Positions 53,345-63,837 of a stretch of 64,000 nt of DNA are shown piece after piece. Within the stretch, counting starts at the first letter, position 1; each line of letters begins with the position of its first letter. The position numbers and the translations under genes were made by a program. Where the stretch lies: positions 5,161,001-5,225,000 of the forward strand of contig JAEOAD010001365.1 in NCBI GenBank assembly GCA_036365145.1, read 5' to 3'. A model generated the notes under the pieces. It had not been told where the DNA came from and did no database searches. It saw nothing but the letters and a program-made list of their open reading frames with translations. The DNA is from Orientallactaga sibirica. Its lineage: Eukaryota; Chordata; Mammalia; Rodentia; Dipodidae.

Positions 53345-53780
53345 CTCTTAGCTCCCATTGCTATCACAAATGCCTGAGGTCAATAAAGAAAAAAAAGAGT
53401 TGATTTTGACTCATAGTTTCTGAGGTTCCAGGCTTTGATGGGTGAGCCCTGGTGCTTCAGAAAGTGGAGTGAGATAGTGTGTTTTGGCCAGGAACATGTG
53501 GAGAGAACTACTGGAGAGGAAGCAGGTGAAGGAGGGAGAGAGGAGAGAGAGACAGGAAGGTGGAGGAGGAGGAGGAAAAGAAGAAGAATGAGTGAATGAA
53601 TGCACAGGCTCACAGAATCCCCTGACAGCCCACCTCTATTTACCCACAAGTTTCTGCAGCTTCCACCTCCTAATGGCTCCATCACATTCCAGTAGTGCTG
53701 AGTTCACACATGGACTACTGGGGACATGTAAGATCCAAAGGACAGCAATAACACCTCCACAAACTGAAGGCAAAGGAAAC
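53345..53780 (-). mobile_element. MaLR-like LTR
   Basis: cccattgctatcacaaatgc, gactcatagtttctgaggtt, gtgttttggccaggaacatg, cctaatggctccatcacatt. It contains a GA-rich internal stretch (53515-53590). Confidence 0.55.
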
Positions 53781-54690
53781 TTCCTCCTTCAGTCACAAAT
53801 TATACAACACTGTGGCCAGCTTCGGGTTGTGAGCCATTTTTAAAAGCTGTGACCCTTGGACTGCAGGAAGTCCATATACCAGGTGGAAGGACCCATGACG
53901 TGTCTCAATAGTCCTTTGTCTACTCCCCCTCCCCAGAGAGAACTCTAGCTGTGTAACTGGATAATTATGCCCTGGAAAAAAAGAAGTATTCAAACATGTC
54001 CATGCGTGTTGGACACAGGGTCTGGGGTGATGTGGATGCTTAGAGTCACCTATACAAGCAAAGGGTGTTTGGGATTAGATGGTAAGTGGTGTCCTGGTCA
54101 AAGACCACTGAGCTGTTGCTTCTTTCCCTAAGCCCTGATCACGTATCAGGCTAGATGTCCTGAGTGGTGGATGCAGCTCCCGTGCTTGGCTCTGAGAGTG
54201 TGGAATCCGAGCCGCCCAGCCAAGGACAGACTGGAACTGCTCCTTGCTCAGCTGCTTTCGAGATAGTCGTAGCAGTGGAATGCCAAGGGAAGCTGATGGT
54301 AAACGCACGTTGTACACAGGGGTCCACGACACTGCTGCAAGAATGGTGGGAAGTGCTTTGCCTTCAATTCACCAGTGCACAGAACCTTAAAGCCAGAAGA
54401 GTACTGTAAACTAACAATGATTACCATGGTGAAGCTTTTTAATGTTCTTTTCAATGTGCCTGGATTTGGAATCATCCAGGAGCCAACTCACCGGGTGTGT
54501 CTGTGAAGGTGTTTCCAGAGAGGTGTAAGTTGAGGGGCCTCGCTACTCCCTGGGGTCCTTGGCCACTGACATCCTGGGGAACAGGAAGAGTGGAAGGGAG
54601 TAGGGTCTTGGAGCGGGTGAGTGCAGTGGGCAATGAACTACCCAGGAGGCCGTCTGATGGACAGCGTGCTCTAGTTTATTCAAAAGGGGA
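53781..54690. other. Unassigned, with a fragment of the 1490-type repeat
   Basis: 54465-54530 (tggaatcatccaggagccaa, ctgtgaaggtgtttccagag) resembles the family at 25780-26125. The remainder is not recognised. Confidence 0.35.
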
Positions 54691-54694
54691 GTGG

Positions 54695-55020
54695 CTTTAA
54701 AAAAATTTTTATTAGCAACTTCTTTAATTGTAGACAATATCCCATGGTACTTCCCTCTCTGCCCCCACTTTCCCCTTTGAAACTTCACTCTCCATCATAT
54801 CCCCGCCCCCTCAGTCAGTCTCTCTTTTACTTTGATGTCATGATCTTTTCCTCCTATTATGATGGTCTTGTGTAGATAGTGTCAGGCACTGTGAGGTCAT
54901 GGATATCCAGGCCATTTTGTGTCTGGAGGGATATGTTGCAAGGAGTTCTACCCTTCCTTTTGCTCTTACATTTTTTCTGCCAAAAAGGGAGTGGGTTTAT
55001 AAACACTTGAGAAAGGTTGA
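54695..55020 (-). mobile_element. Probable rodent L1 3' UTR fragment
   Basis: Begins aaaaaatttttattagcaa, the reversed 3' end, followed by caatatcccatggtacttcc, tcatgatcttttcctcctat and ccaggccattttgtgtctgg. Style as for 48065-49020. Confidence 0.4.
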
Positions 55021-55210
55021 GAAGGTACACATAGAACATACGGTGACTGGATACATAGGTTTATGAGTTGCTATCTAATTGGCTGGTGTTGGAAGGTAGA
55101 AGTTGAGAGGGAGAAGCTGCAAGGGAGGTAACAAAAGTGGCGGGAAAAGCTACGTGACTTCAGCCACATCTTGGGTGACTACAGCTGCAGGGAGACAGTT
55201 AATTACCATA

Positions 55211-57608
55211 TAGAGTAGAGCCCTTGCCTAGACTACACAGTGAGGGGCTGGGGCGTGGTCAGTGGTAGAGCACTTTTCTAGAATCCACAGTGAGGGGCTG
55301 GGGCCGTGGCTCAGTGGTAGAGCACTTTTCTAGAATCCACAGTGAGGGGCTGGGGCCGTGGCTCAGTGGTAGAGCACTTTTCTAGAATCCACAGTGAGGG
55401 GCTGGGGCCGTGGCTCAGTGGTAGAGCACTTGTCTAGAATCCACAGTGAGGGGCTGGGGGTGTGGCTCAGCAGTAGAGCACTTGTCTAGAATCCACAGGG
55501 ATGGGCTGGGGGCGTGGCTCAGTGGTAGAGCACTTGTCTAGAATCCACAGTGAGGGGCTGGGGGTGTGGCTCAGCAGTAGAGCACTTGTCTAGAATCCAC
55601 AGTGAGGGGCTGGGGGCATGGCTCAGTGGTAGAGCACTTGTCTAGAATCCACAGTGAGGGGCTGGGGTGTGGCTCAGCAGTAGAGCACTTGTCTAGAATC
55701 CACAGTGATGGGCTGGGGGCGTGGCTCAGTGGTAGAGCACTTGTCTAGAATCCACAGTGAGGGGTTGGGGGCGTGGCTCAGTGGTAGAGCACTTGTCTAG
55801 AATCCACAGTGAGGGGCTGGGGGTGTGGCTCAGCAGTAGAGCACTTGTCTAGAATCCACAGTGATGGGCTGGGGGCGTGGCTCAGTGGTAGAGCACTTGC
55901 CTAGAATCCACAGTGAGGGGCTGGGGCCGTGGCTCAGTGGTAGAGCACTTTTCTAGAATCCACAGTGAGGGGCTGGGGCCGTGGCTCAGTGGTAGAGCAC
56001 TTGTCTAGAATCCACAGTGAGGGGCTGGGGGTGTGGCTCAGCAGTAGAGCACTTGTCTAGAATCCACAGTGATGGGCTGGGGGCGTGGCTCAGTGGTAGA
56101 GCACTTGTCTAGAATCCACAGTGAGGGGGCTGGGGTGTGGCTCAGCAGTAGAGCACTTGTCTAGAATCCACAGTGAGGGGCTGGGGCGTGGCTCAGTGGT
56201 AGAGCAGTTGTCTAGAATCCACAGTGAGGGGTTGGGGGCGTGGCTCAGTGGTAGAGCACTTGTCTAGAATCCACAGTGAGGGGCTGGGGGTGTGGCTCAG
56301 CAGTAGAGCACTTGTCTAGAATCCACAGTGATGGGCTGGGGGCGTTGCTCAGTGGTAGAGCACTTGTCTAGAATCCACAGTGAGGGGCTGGGGTGTGGCT
56401 CCGGTAGAGCACTTGTCTAGAGTCCCCAGTGAGGGGCTGGGGGCGTGGCTAAGTGGTAGAGCACTTGTCTAGAATCCACAGTGAGGGGCTGGGGGCGTGG
56501 CTCAGTGGTAGAGCACTTGTCTAGAATCCACAGTGAGGGGCTGGGAGCGTGGCTCAGTGGTAGAACACTTGTCTAGAATCCACAGTGAGGGTCTGGGGCC
56601 GTGGCTCAGTGGTAGAGCACTTGTCTAGAATCCACAGTGAGGGGCTGGGGGCGTGGCTCAGTGGTAGAGCACTTGTCTAGAATCCACCAGTCAGGGGCTG
56701 GGAGTGTGGCTCAGCAGTAGAGCGCTTGTCTAGAATCCACAGTGAGGGGCTGCGGGTGTGGCTCAGCGGTAGAGCACTTTTCTAGAATCCACAGTGAGGG
56801 GCTGGGGGCGTGGCTCAGCGGTTGAGCACTTTTCTAGAATCCACAGTGAGGGGTTGGGGGCGTCGCTCAGAGGTAGATCCCTTGTCTAGAATCCACAGTG
56901 AGGGGCTGGGGGCGTGGCTCAGAGGTAGATCCCTTGTCTAGAATCCACAGTGAGGGGCTGGGGACGTGGCTCAGTGGTAGAGCACTTGTCTAGAATCCAC
57001 AGTGAGGGGCTGGGGACGTGGCTCAGTGGTAGAGCACTTGTCTAGAATCCACAGTGACGGGCTGGGGACGTGGCTCAGCGGTAGATCCCTTGTCTAGAAT
57101 CCACAGTGAGGGGCTGGGGGCGTGGCTCAGTGGTAGAGCCCTTGTCTAGAATCCACAGTGAGGGGCTGGGGGCGTGGCTCAGTGGTAGAGCCCTTGTCTA
57201 GAATCCACAGTGAGGGGCTGGGGGCGTGGCTCAGTGGTAGAGCCCTTGTCTAGAATCCACAGTGAGGGGCTGGGGACGTGGCTCAGTGGTAGAACACTTG
57301 TCTTGAATCCACAGTGAGGGGCTGGGAGTGTGGCTCAGCGGTAGAACACTTGTCTAGAATCCACAGTGAGGGGCTGGGGGTGTGGCTCAGTGGTAGAGCC
57401 CTTGTCTAGAATCCACAGTGAGGGGCTGGGGGTGTGGCTCAGTGGTAGAACACTTGTCTAGAATCCACAGTGAGGGGCTGGGGCGTGGCTCAGCAGTAGA
57501 GCACTTGTCTAGAATCCACAGTGAGGGGCTGGGGCGTGGCTCAGCAGTAGAGCAATTGTCTAGAATCCACAGTGAGGGGCTGGCGGTGTGGTTCAGTGGT
57601 AGATTCTC
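55211..57608 (+). repeat. ID-derived 52 bp minisatellite, array 2
   Basis: About 45 full units plus partial ends, plus strand with respect to the ID SINE. The consensus is the same as array 1, down to the non-ID spacer GAATCCACAGTGA. Most units contain the A-box TGGCTCAGTGG and GGGGGCGTGGC. Unit variants include gccgtgg/gggtgtgg/gacgtgg, cagtgg/cagcag and agcacttg/agcccttg/actttt. They cluster in blocks: the left two thirds mix types, while 56860-57260 carries runs of gacgtgg and agcccttg units. The left edge (tagagtagagcccttgccta) keeps the ancestral GCCTA. The right edge (gtagattctccatccttagc, then gtgttaggccctcctc) leads into what may be an ID 3' half. Confidence 0.97.
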
Positions 57609-58795
57609 CATCCTTAGCACTAGATGTGTTAGGCCCTCCTCTGTACTCTTAACTGTGTCTTGCCATAGACCAAACCTCCTCTTCTTCATGGCCACCCAGT
57701 GGGGAACAGCAGGTATTTGAGGTGACTCAAGAAGAGGAAAGAAACATTGTTGTGAAGGAGTTTATGTGTCTAGTGGAGATTCCATCCTGGAGACCCAGGA
57801 TTAAAGAGCTCAGTAGCCCAGTTGATGCTGGCAGGGTCTTAATGGGCGTTTCCAGATGCACCAATTGCGTGTCGAGAGGCACAGGCAGGGCTGCTTGGGG
57901 CAGGATGAGACTGAGCCTCTGGAGCGAGGTAAGTAGCGTAGGAAGGATTGGGGGAAGAAGGACACGGGCCTGCATGGGATCATGGACGCAGATTTTCCAA
58001 CGACTGTTGAGCGAAGGAGGGGGGCCAGTGTTCTGAGGGACAGGCAGACTCGGCGCTCTCTCTAGCTATTACATTGTTGCACCTGAGATTCTGTTCTCAG
58101 TCAGCATAGAGTCTTGTGATGGGGCAGCCATGTTTATGTGTATCTGTAAGGTTCTGAGTTGGAATAATTGATTCCATTTCACAAGACAGCCTGAGCTTTG
58201 GGCTATAAGCAATTCACGCAAGTCTGTATCCACCCAGCCAGGTTTAGTATTCTGCCACCTTAGGAAAATCTGCTCTTTTAATTAGCAGTGGGTGGGTGGA
58301 TATATCTGGTGTACAGATGCAGTTAATAACGGAACCGCCTCAGACTGCTGGGTGAGACTTCTATAAGGGGCTTAAAATATGGAACATTGCTACTCAAGAC
58401 CTTCCCCGATCTCGGCTGTGTGAGGCTGGAGATTGGACCGTGCTCACAATGTGTGGTGATGCATAAATATTAGCCTTAAATAACTGTGAATACCTTGTTT
58501 CCTAAAAGATTAGTGGCTCTTCCCTGTGTGATAAATTGTGTGAATTACAGTGCGGACCTGTCTTCCCACTGTATTATCCCATAGCCCTTTAAATAACCAA
58601 GTCCAAATTACACTCTGCAAGCTGCAGGCCATGCCTGGGCAAGCTTTAGGGAGACGACTGGAACTCGGTCCATCCTTCCAGCCTTCTGCTATTTGTGCCT
58701 TTATGCCTCCATTACTGTAATCTTTCCCTCTGATTCATTTTTCTCTCTCTCTCTCTCATTCTCTCTTTCCTCCATGTCCTTCTAAATCTGTCTTG
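57609..58795. other. Repeat-free block, candidate conserved regulatory DNA
   Basis: Almost 1.2 kb with no transposable element visible. 58050-58700 has an enhancer-like texture: taattagcag, ataattgattcc, cagttaataacgg and conserved-looking AT-rich words. A 104-codon plus frame (57722-58036) lacks a domain. No exon is supported. Confidence 0.35.
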
Positions 58796-58980
58796 TCCAT
58801 GGGACAATGACAGCTAACTTTTCCAAGTTGTGCCAGACATTTAAGTGGATGTTACAAACCCTATGCCATTATCTCATTGACTTCTAACAATCTTGACAGA
58901 GTTTTGCACATTGATTATATCCAGTATGGAGACTCATTTACTGAGGCATGGAGAGATGTTTATATATTACAGAATCTGGT
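58796..58980 (-). mobile_element. MIR SINE
   Basis: tgccagacatttaagtggat, ccctatgccattatctcatt, gactcatttactgaggcatg, gagagatgtt. Reversed MIR order. Confidence 0.65.
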
Positions 58981-59004
58981 CTTTTGTCAGATAAAGCAAT
59001 GTAA

Positions 59005-59516
59005 TGGTTTTCTTGTCAACTTCATGGGATTTGAATCACCATGCAAACAAATCTCTGGGCCTGTCTGTGAGGGAATACGGCATTTGACAGGTGAACACCC
59101 ACCCTAAATGTCGGCAGTGCCATTGCATAGGCTAGTGTCCTGGACTGTATAAAAGGAGCACATTGGGGTTGGGGAAGTGGCTTAGCAGTTAAGGTATTTG
59201 CCTGGAAAGCCAAAGGATCCTGGTTTGATTCCCCAGGACCCTTGTAAGCCATATGCACAAGGTGGCACATGTGTCTGGAGTTCATTTGCAGTAGCTGGAG
59301 GCCCTGGCATGCCCATTCTCTCTCTCTCTCTCTCAAATAAATAAATTAAAAAATATTTTTTAAAAGGAGCAAATTCATACATTTCTCTGTTGACATTTGG
59401 ACACAATGTGAGCAGTGGCTTCATGGTCCTCCTGCAATTTCTTCCCCTTCAGAACAGATGTGCCCTCAAGCTATAAAACTACATAAACCCTCCCTCCCTC
59501 CTTAAGTTGCTTTTTT
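59005..59516 (+). mobile_element. Old interspersed repeat (LTR-like) split by a DIP
   Basis: ttcttgtcaacttcatggga, atctctgggcctgtctgtga, ccaccctaaatgtcggcagt, ctggactgtataaaaggagc, then after the SINE gtgagcagtggcttcatggt and gtgccctcaagctataaaac, ending ccttaagttgctt. This is the fullest copy of the 1490/25780 family here. Confidence 0.65.
59165..59360 (+). mobile_element. DIP-type SINE
   Basis: ggggttggggaagtggctta, ggtttgattccccaggaccc, CT run, aaataaataaattaaa. Flanked by aaaaggagcacatt and aaaaggagcaaatt (from 59151 and 59362), one mismatch. Confidence 0.95.
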
Positions 59517-59705
59517 TCTTTTTTCTTTCTTTCTTTCTTTCTTTCTTTCTTTTTTTCTTTTTTTTTTTTTTTTTTGGTAGGGTCTCACTCTAGCTCAGGT
59601 TGACCTGGAATTCACTATGTAGTCTTAGGGTGGCCTCCAACTCATAGTGATCCTCCAGTGCCTTCCAGTGCTGGGATTAAAGATGTGAGCCACCACACCC
59701 AGCTC
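59517..59705 (-). mobile_element. B1 SINE with expanded (CTTT)n tail
   Basis: T-rich tail with CTTT units at 59518-59570, then tagggtctcactctagctca, gtgctgggattaaagatgtg, accacacccagct. Flanked by ttaagttgctttttt (59502) and ttaaattgctttttt (59706). Confidence 0.93.
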
Positions 59706-59720
59706 TTAAATTGCTTTTTT

Positions 59721-59875
59721 ATTTTTTATTTTATTTTTTTGAGGTAGGGTCTCACTTTGGCCCAGGTTGACCTGGAATTCACTATGTAGTCTCAGGGTGG
59801 CCACAAACTCACGGCAATCCTCCTGCCTCTGCCTCCTGAGTGCTGGGATTAAAGGCATGCGCCACCACACCCAGA
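59721..59875 (-). mobile_element. B1 SINE inserted at the previous B1's target duplication
   Basis: tgaggtagggtctcactttg, gcccaggttgacctggaatt, gagtgctgggattaaaggca, accacacccaga. Flanked by ttaaattgcttttt (59706-59719 and 59876-59889). Confidence 0.95.
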
Positions 59876-59889
59876 TTAAATTGCTTTTT

Positions 59890-60714
59890 AGTCAAAGCAA
59901 TGAGACCACACATATTTTCTCTCAGGTATTATCTTGTATTTTGTTTTTCTTAATTTGTATAGGAGGGAGAGGGGCACTTTGCTTTCTGGCTTGGTAAGAG
60001 CCATTCCTATGGGGGAACTTTAGAAGCTGGTTGGAATTTCGGGGCTGGGGGGGTTGGTCCTGAAATTGTGGCCTGGTGCTGAGTTGATTCAAAAGTAAAC
60101 TGGGCCATCATCCATTGGCAGGAACTCACTTTGTGGGAACAGGGAAGACACACATCTAGGTAAAGCCTAGATATTCCTGATAAGGTAAGAAACGGAATTT
60201 TCCAGCTTAGCCAGAGGTCAGCCCCCCCCCCCGCCACAGAGCTATGGGAGAATGAACACCTGCATCCACTCAGCAGTGCGGCTGGCTCCCCAGGCCCCTT
60301 CATGGTAGTTAAGGGCTGGATGCTTTGCCAGCATCTCACTATGTCCTTTCATTGCAAAGCGGTCTCGGCAGGCCAAAAGGAGCAGGTTGCCCGTCATGTC
60401 ATGGGGTGGCAGAGCTGTGATGGGGTCCTTGGTTGCTTCTTTGACCTGAGTCCCAGTTCCTCGTGCTGCCCCAGACACCAAGAGTGCTCCCTGTTACTTT
60501 TCTGAGCAATGGAACCCCTCTGCTCACCAATCTCCCCGGTCTCATTGACAGTTGCCATGGTGCCATGACATCACCCCTCTCTCCAGAATCCTGCTCCTGA
60601 TCTCTTGTGGACGCTTTACTTTCTGGGCATATTACTGTTCTCAGCAGCACCCTGTTCTGCTCCAGCTCTGATTTCTCAGTGGCGATGTCCAGAGGTGGAC
60701 ACGATCCCCCAGTG
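59890..60714. other. Unassigned sequence
   Basis: No repeat recognised. Frames of 67-110 codons on both strands overlap and lack domains. A C10-11 run sits near 60223. Confidence 0.3.
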
Positions 60715-61095
60715 CATTCGTCATCTTTCCATCACTGTGACCAAAACACCCGACAGCAGTAGCATTAGGGAGGAAGGATGTGCTTTGGCTCCTGGCTTAC
60801 AGGGTTCAGTCCACTGCCACTTGGTCTCATTTGTTTGGACAGAGCAACATGTGTCAGCAGTGTGTGGAGGAAGTGTTTCTTCACTATATGGAGGACAGGA
60901 AGTAGACAGCTGCTCAGCAAGGGGGCAAAGACCAGACTACCTCAAGGACCCTCCCCAGCAACCCACTTCCTGTATGATGCCCCACTTCCTGAAGTTCCCT
61001 TAACCTTCCAAAGTAGCATCGCCAGCAGGGGGACTAAGTACTCAACCCATGAGGCTGTAGGGGGCGGGGGTCTTGTGATATTCACATGTAACATC
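60715..61095 (-). mobile_element. MaLR-like LTR
   Basis: tctttccatcactgtgacca, aaacacccgacagcagtagc, atgtgctttggctcctggct, cagggttcagtccactgcca, cttcctgaagttcccttaac, cagcagggggactaagtact. Truncated at its minus-strand 5' end. Confidence 0.6.
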
Positions 61096-62470
61096 CAGGA
61101 CATGCTGTGTATATATAATTACACTGTGTCTGCCTAGAGTGACAATGTGGTCCTGTGCTTCAGGGTTGCTTTCTGAGCTGGTAACAAAGTCACTTCATAC
61201 ACCAGGTGCCGACTGTACACTTGTTCCTGGCTGCACAGAAGCTCAGAGGCATGAGGCTAAGCAGTGGGCACAGCTAGATGCCCTCTGTTCTCAACCACCC
61301 CGTCCCAGCTTCTGTTTTTGAGAGGCGCCCAGGTGCTATCAAATACATATGCATATGAATTATGTAAGTTTCTCAAATGGGATTATGATGAAGAGAAACG
61401 AGGGATGTTCCCTGAGTAAGACAGGATGATCGGAGGAGAAAACTGGAGCATGACCAAAGCTGACATCATCTGGGGCGAGAGCAGAGTGTGCCAAGTCCAA
61501 GCAGGTCTGCTTGGGATGTTGGGATGCGGGCTGTTGGAAATGTCCCTCAGACAGATGCTACGCTGTACCTGGCAGGTCGGAGGTGGAGACACCGGCACAG
61601 GGCTGCTGTTTAGTATCCCGGGATGGACTGAGATCCCAGGGGGAGCGTAAAGAAGGAAGGAGGATAGGGCCCCAGATCCCGTGCTCTTTGGAATGGTTCA
61701 GAACTAGGAGAAGGAGAGAGAGAGAGAGAGAGAAGAGCAGCTGAGGAATTGGGAGCAGGAGAAGCAGGAGCAGATATCTTCAGGGAAGGCAGCCAGAGAC
61801 TCACGCCACTGAGGACAAGCTCCCAGAAAGACAGTGCTGGCCTGGGCCAGCCGCTCCTTTAACCTGAGGATGGGGTGCCAGCCTTCCTGATGCTGCCCTG
61901 TGGTCTGTCCACATCCACACTACCATCCCACACACATGTTCTGTAGGTGCTTGCTCCACTCTCGCCAAATGTTTCCTGGGAAGCACGGGGTAGGATTCCA
62001 GAGAGTTCACTGGTCTTCAGCCTCAGAGGAGGAAACAGTCACCCTTCCATCCCCCAGGAGGGCAGTGCCCTGCGTGCCTCCTGCTCTCGGCCCTGCTGGC
62101 AGAGCTAGGGCGCTCAGCACACCTTCCTTCCCATTTCCCTCTCCCCACACTTCCTCCTAGGAGTTTTCTTGGTCAGAGACACACCTCTGAGTCTGCTGAC
62201 ATGGGGACTTCGTTCCTTTTCTTTATAGTCACACACTAAGCGTCCATCCTTCGTGGACTTTCCACACCATCTTCGCGAACGGAACACGAGGGGGCTTCCC
62301 GCAGGATGGAGAAAGCTGGGGAGAAAGTGCTCAGATCAGGCTTGTCCCCAGTGTCATTGGGAGACCACTGTGATACGCAGAGCTCAGAATGTCTGTCACA
62401 GGATGAAAAGAGGCAATGAAGTGACTGGAATCAGCTGCCCCAGGCTCCGGCCATAAGAACACTGTGGTTC
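61096..62470. other. Unassigned sequence
   Basis: About 1.4 kb without recognisable repeats except a GA run at 61711-61735. Short frames occur on both strands (60-86 codons); none has a domain. No exon supported. Confidence 0.3.
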
Positions 62471-63060
62471 CCTCATCATATGTGCTCTACCTGGCAAAGC
62501 CTTACTGTCTGGACACAGGAACAAGTACTTTAACCTTGAAAGATTAAAATATTTTTATGCAATCAGTAAATTCCGTTATTAAATGTTTCAGCAGCTAAAT
62601 TAAATGATAAGAATAACCAGTATTTTGAAATTCTGAACATCTTATAATTAGACCAGCCTTTAAAAAAATATTCCAAGTTAAGGCACATTAGAATGTATTC
62701 CACAACACAGAGACAGCCTGACAAAGAAACATTATTCTTAGATTTACAATTAATTACCCTTATGTCTATACCTTGCATTCAATTTGCATATCTTAAAAGT
62801 GCTGTAAATTTCACAGGGTTCCTTGTTATTTAAGATCATTCCGCTTAGCAAAAGTTTCCTCCGTGATAACTTTCTCTCGATTATGGAGTTGGGAGGTCAG
62901 TAAATCTGACTCGGCTTTGCTCCCCAATGTTATAATTTTTCTTTTTTTTTTGCGTGTGTGTGTGCGTTTCATTATTTGGTCCCTTGTTCCTTCTGCCCTC
63001 TCATTTATTATTCCCCAAAGAAGCAGCAGATAGAGCAGGCGGCTGGAAGACTAAGTGAGT
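62471..63060. other. Repeat-free AT-rich block, candidate conserved regulatory DNA
   Basis: Dense in homeodomain-like and octamer-like words: attaaatgataagaataacc, acaattaattacccttatg and caatttgcatatctt, the last containing ATTTGCAT, the octamer recognised by POU factors. No repeat recognised. Function is inferred from texture only. Confidence 0.4.
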
Positions 63061-63655
63061 GGTCAGAAGCTATGATCTTATCTCTCCCCCACTACGCGTT
63101 GGTACCCGGTGTCTGACGTGTTCTATACATCTTTCTGGTGCCAACCTCATTAAACAAATACGACTTGATGTATAGCTCTCAAGAAATGAAATTCCACGCA
63201 ACAGATCTGTACTTACCCCATGGGTAGTGCTCTGGCCCTTCACATACCCCACCCTGTCCCCTTTCTATCTTCCCCTGTCTTTCTGAATCCCTCTCTTCCA
63301 AAGTCAGCTGCTCCATTTATGTGTTTTCTTGTAATTTCATGAGGCCACAGCTAGTTTCAGAAGCTTTCATTTGACTGCGTTTTATACTTCCTGTGAATGT
63401 TCCCGTGTAGGAAGACTACATCGAGGTTCCCTGAATTATTCACCAGAAGCCATCAGCGCCGTGGAAAGTGGTATATATTTTGTAAAATGTGGTGAAATGT
63501 GTTTACTTTGAAAAGCACCACATGTAGTATGGCTTTAAACCCACACCCACCTCTTCTCAAACATGCTGTGGTGACTTGGTTTGAAGGTTCTCACGAAAGA
63601 CTCCATTTATAAGAGAGCTAAACTCCACCAGGGATATGGGCATGTTCGACCTTTG
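63061..63655. other. Unassigned sequence
   Basis: No repeat or gene recognised. Confidence 0.3.
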
Positions 63656-63657
63656 CA

Positions 63658-63774
63658 GAATTCTTTTGAGACAGGTTCATGCTGTACAACACGGGCTGGC
63701 CTGGAAATCATGATCCTCTCGCCTTTGCCTCCTGAGAGCTGGAACTATAGGCACACATCACCACGTATGGTTGA
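63658..63774 (-). mobile_element. Old B1 SINE, internally shortened
   Basis: ttttgagacaggttcatgct, acgggctggcctggaaatca, gcctcctgagagctggaact, cacatcaccacgtatgg. Confidence 0.75.
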
Positions 63775-63837
63775 TTTCATTTGTTTGTATTAATTAATTT
63801 AGTTTTACTTTTGCAGAATTTTTTAAAGAGCTTGTGG

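Noticed and set aside
55211..57608. CRISPR-like array (regular repeats)
   Set aside because: Units are contiguous 52 bp tandem repeats with no unique spacers, and the genome is mammalian.
55211..57608. Cluster of tRNA genes
   Set aside because: Units have an A-box but no B-box, no anticodon arm closure and no acceptor pairing; they come from the 5' half of an ID SINE.
60223..60234. Poly-C run as a functional element
   Set aside because: A short homopolymer, common in mammalian DNA, with no supporting context.
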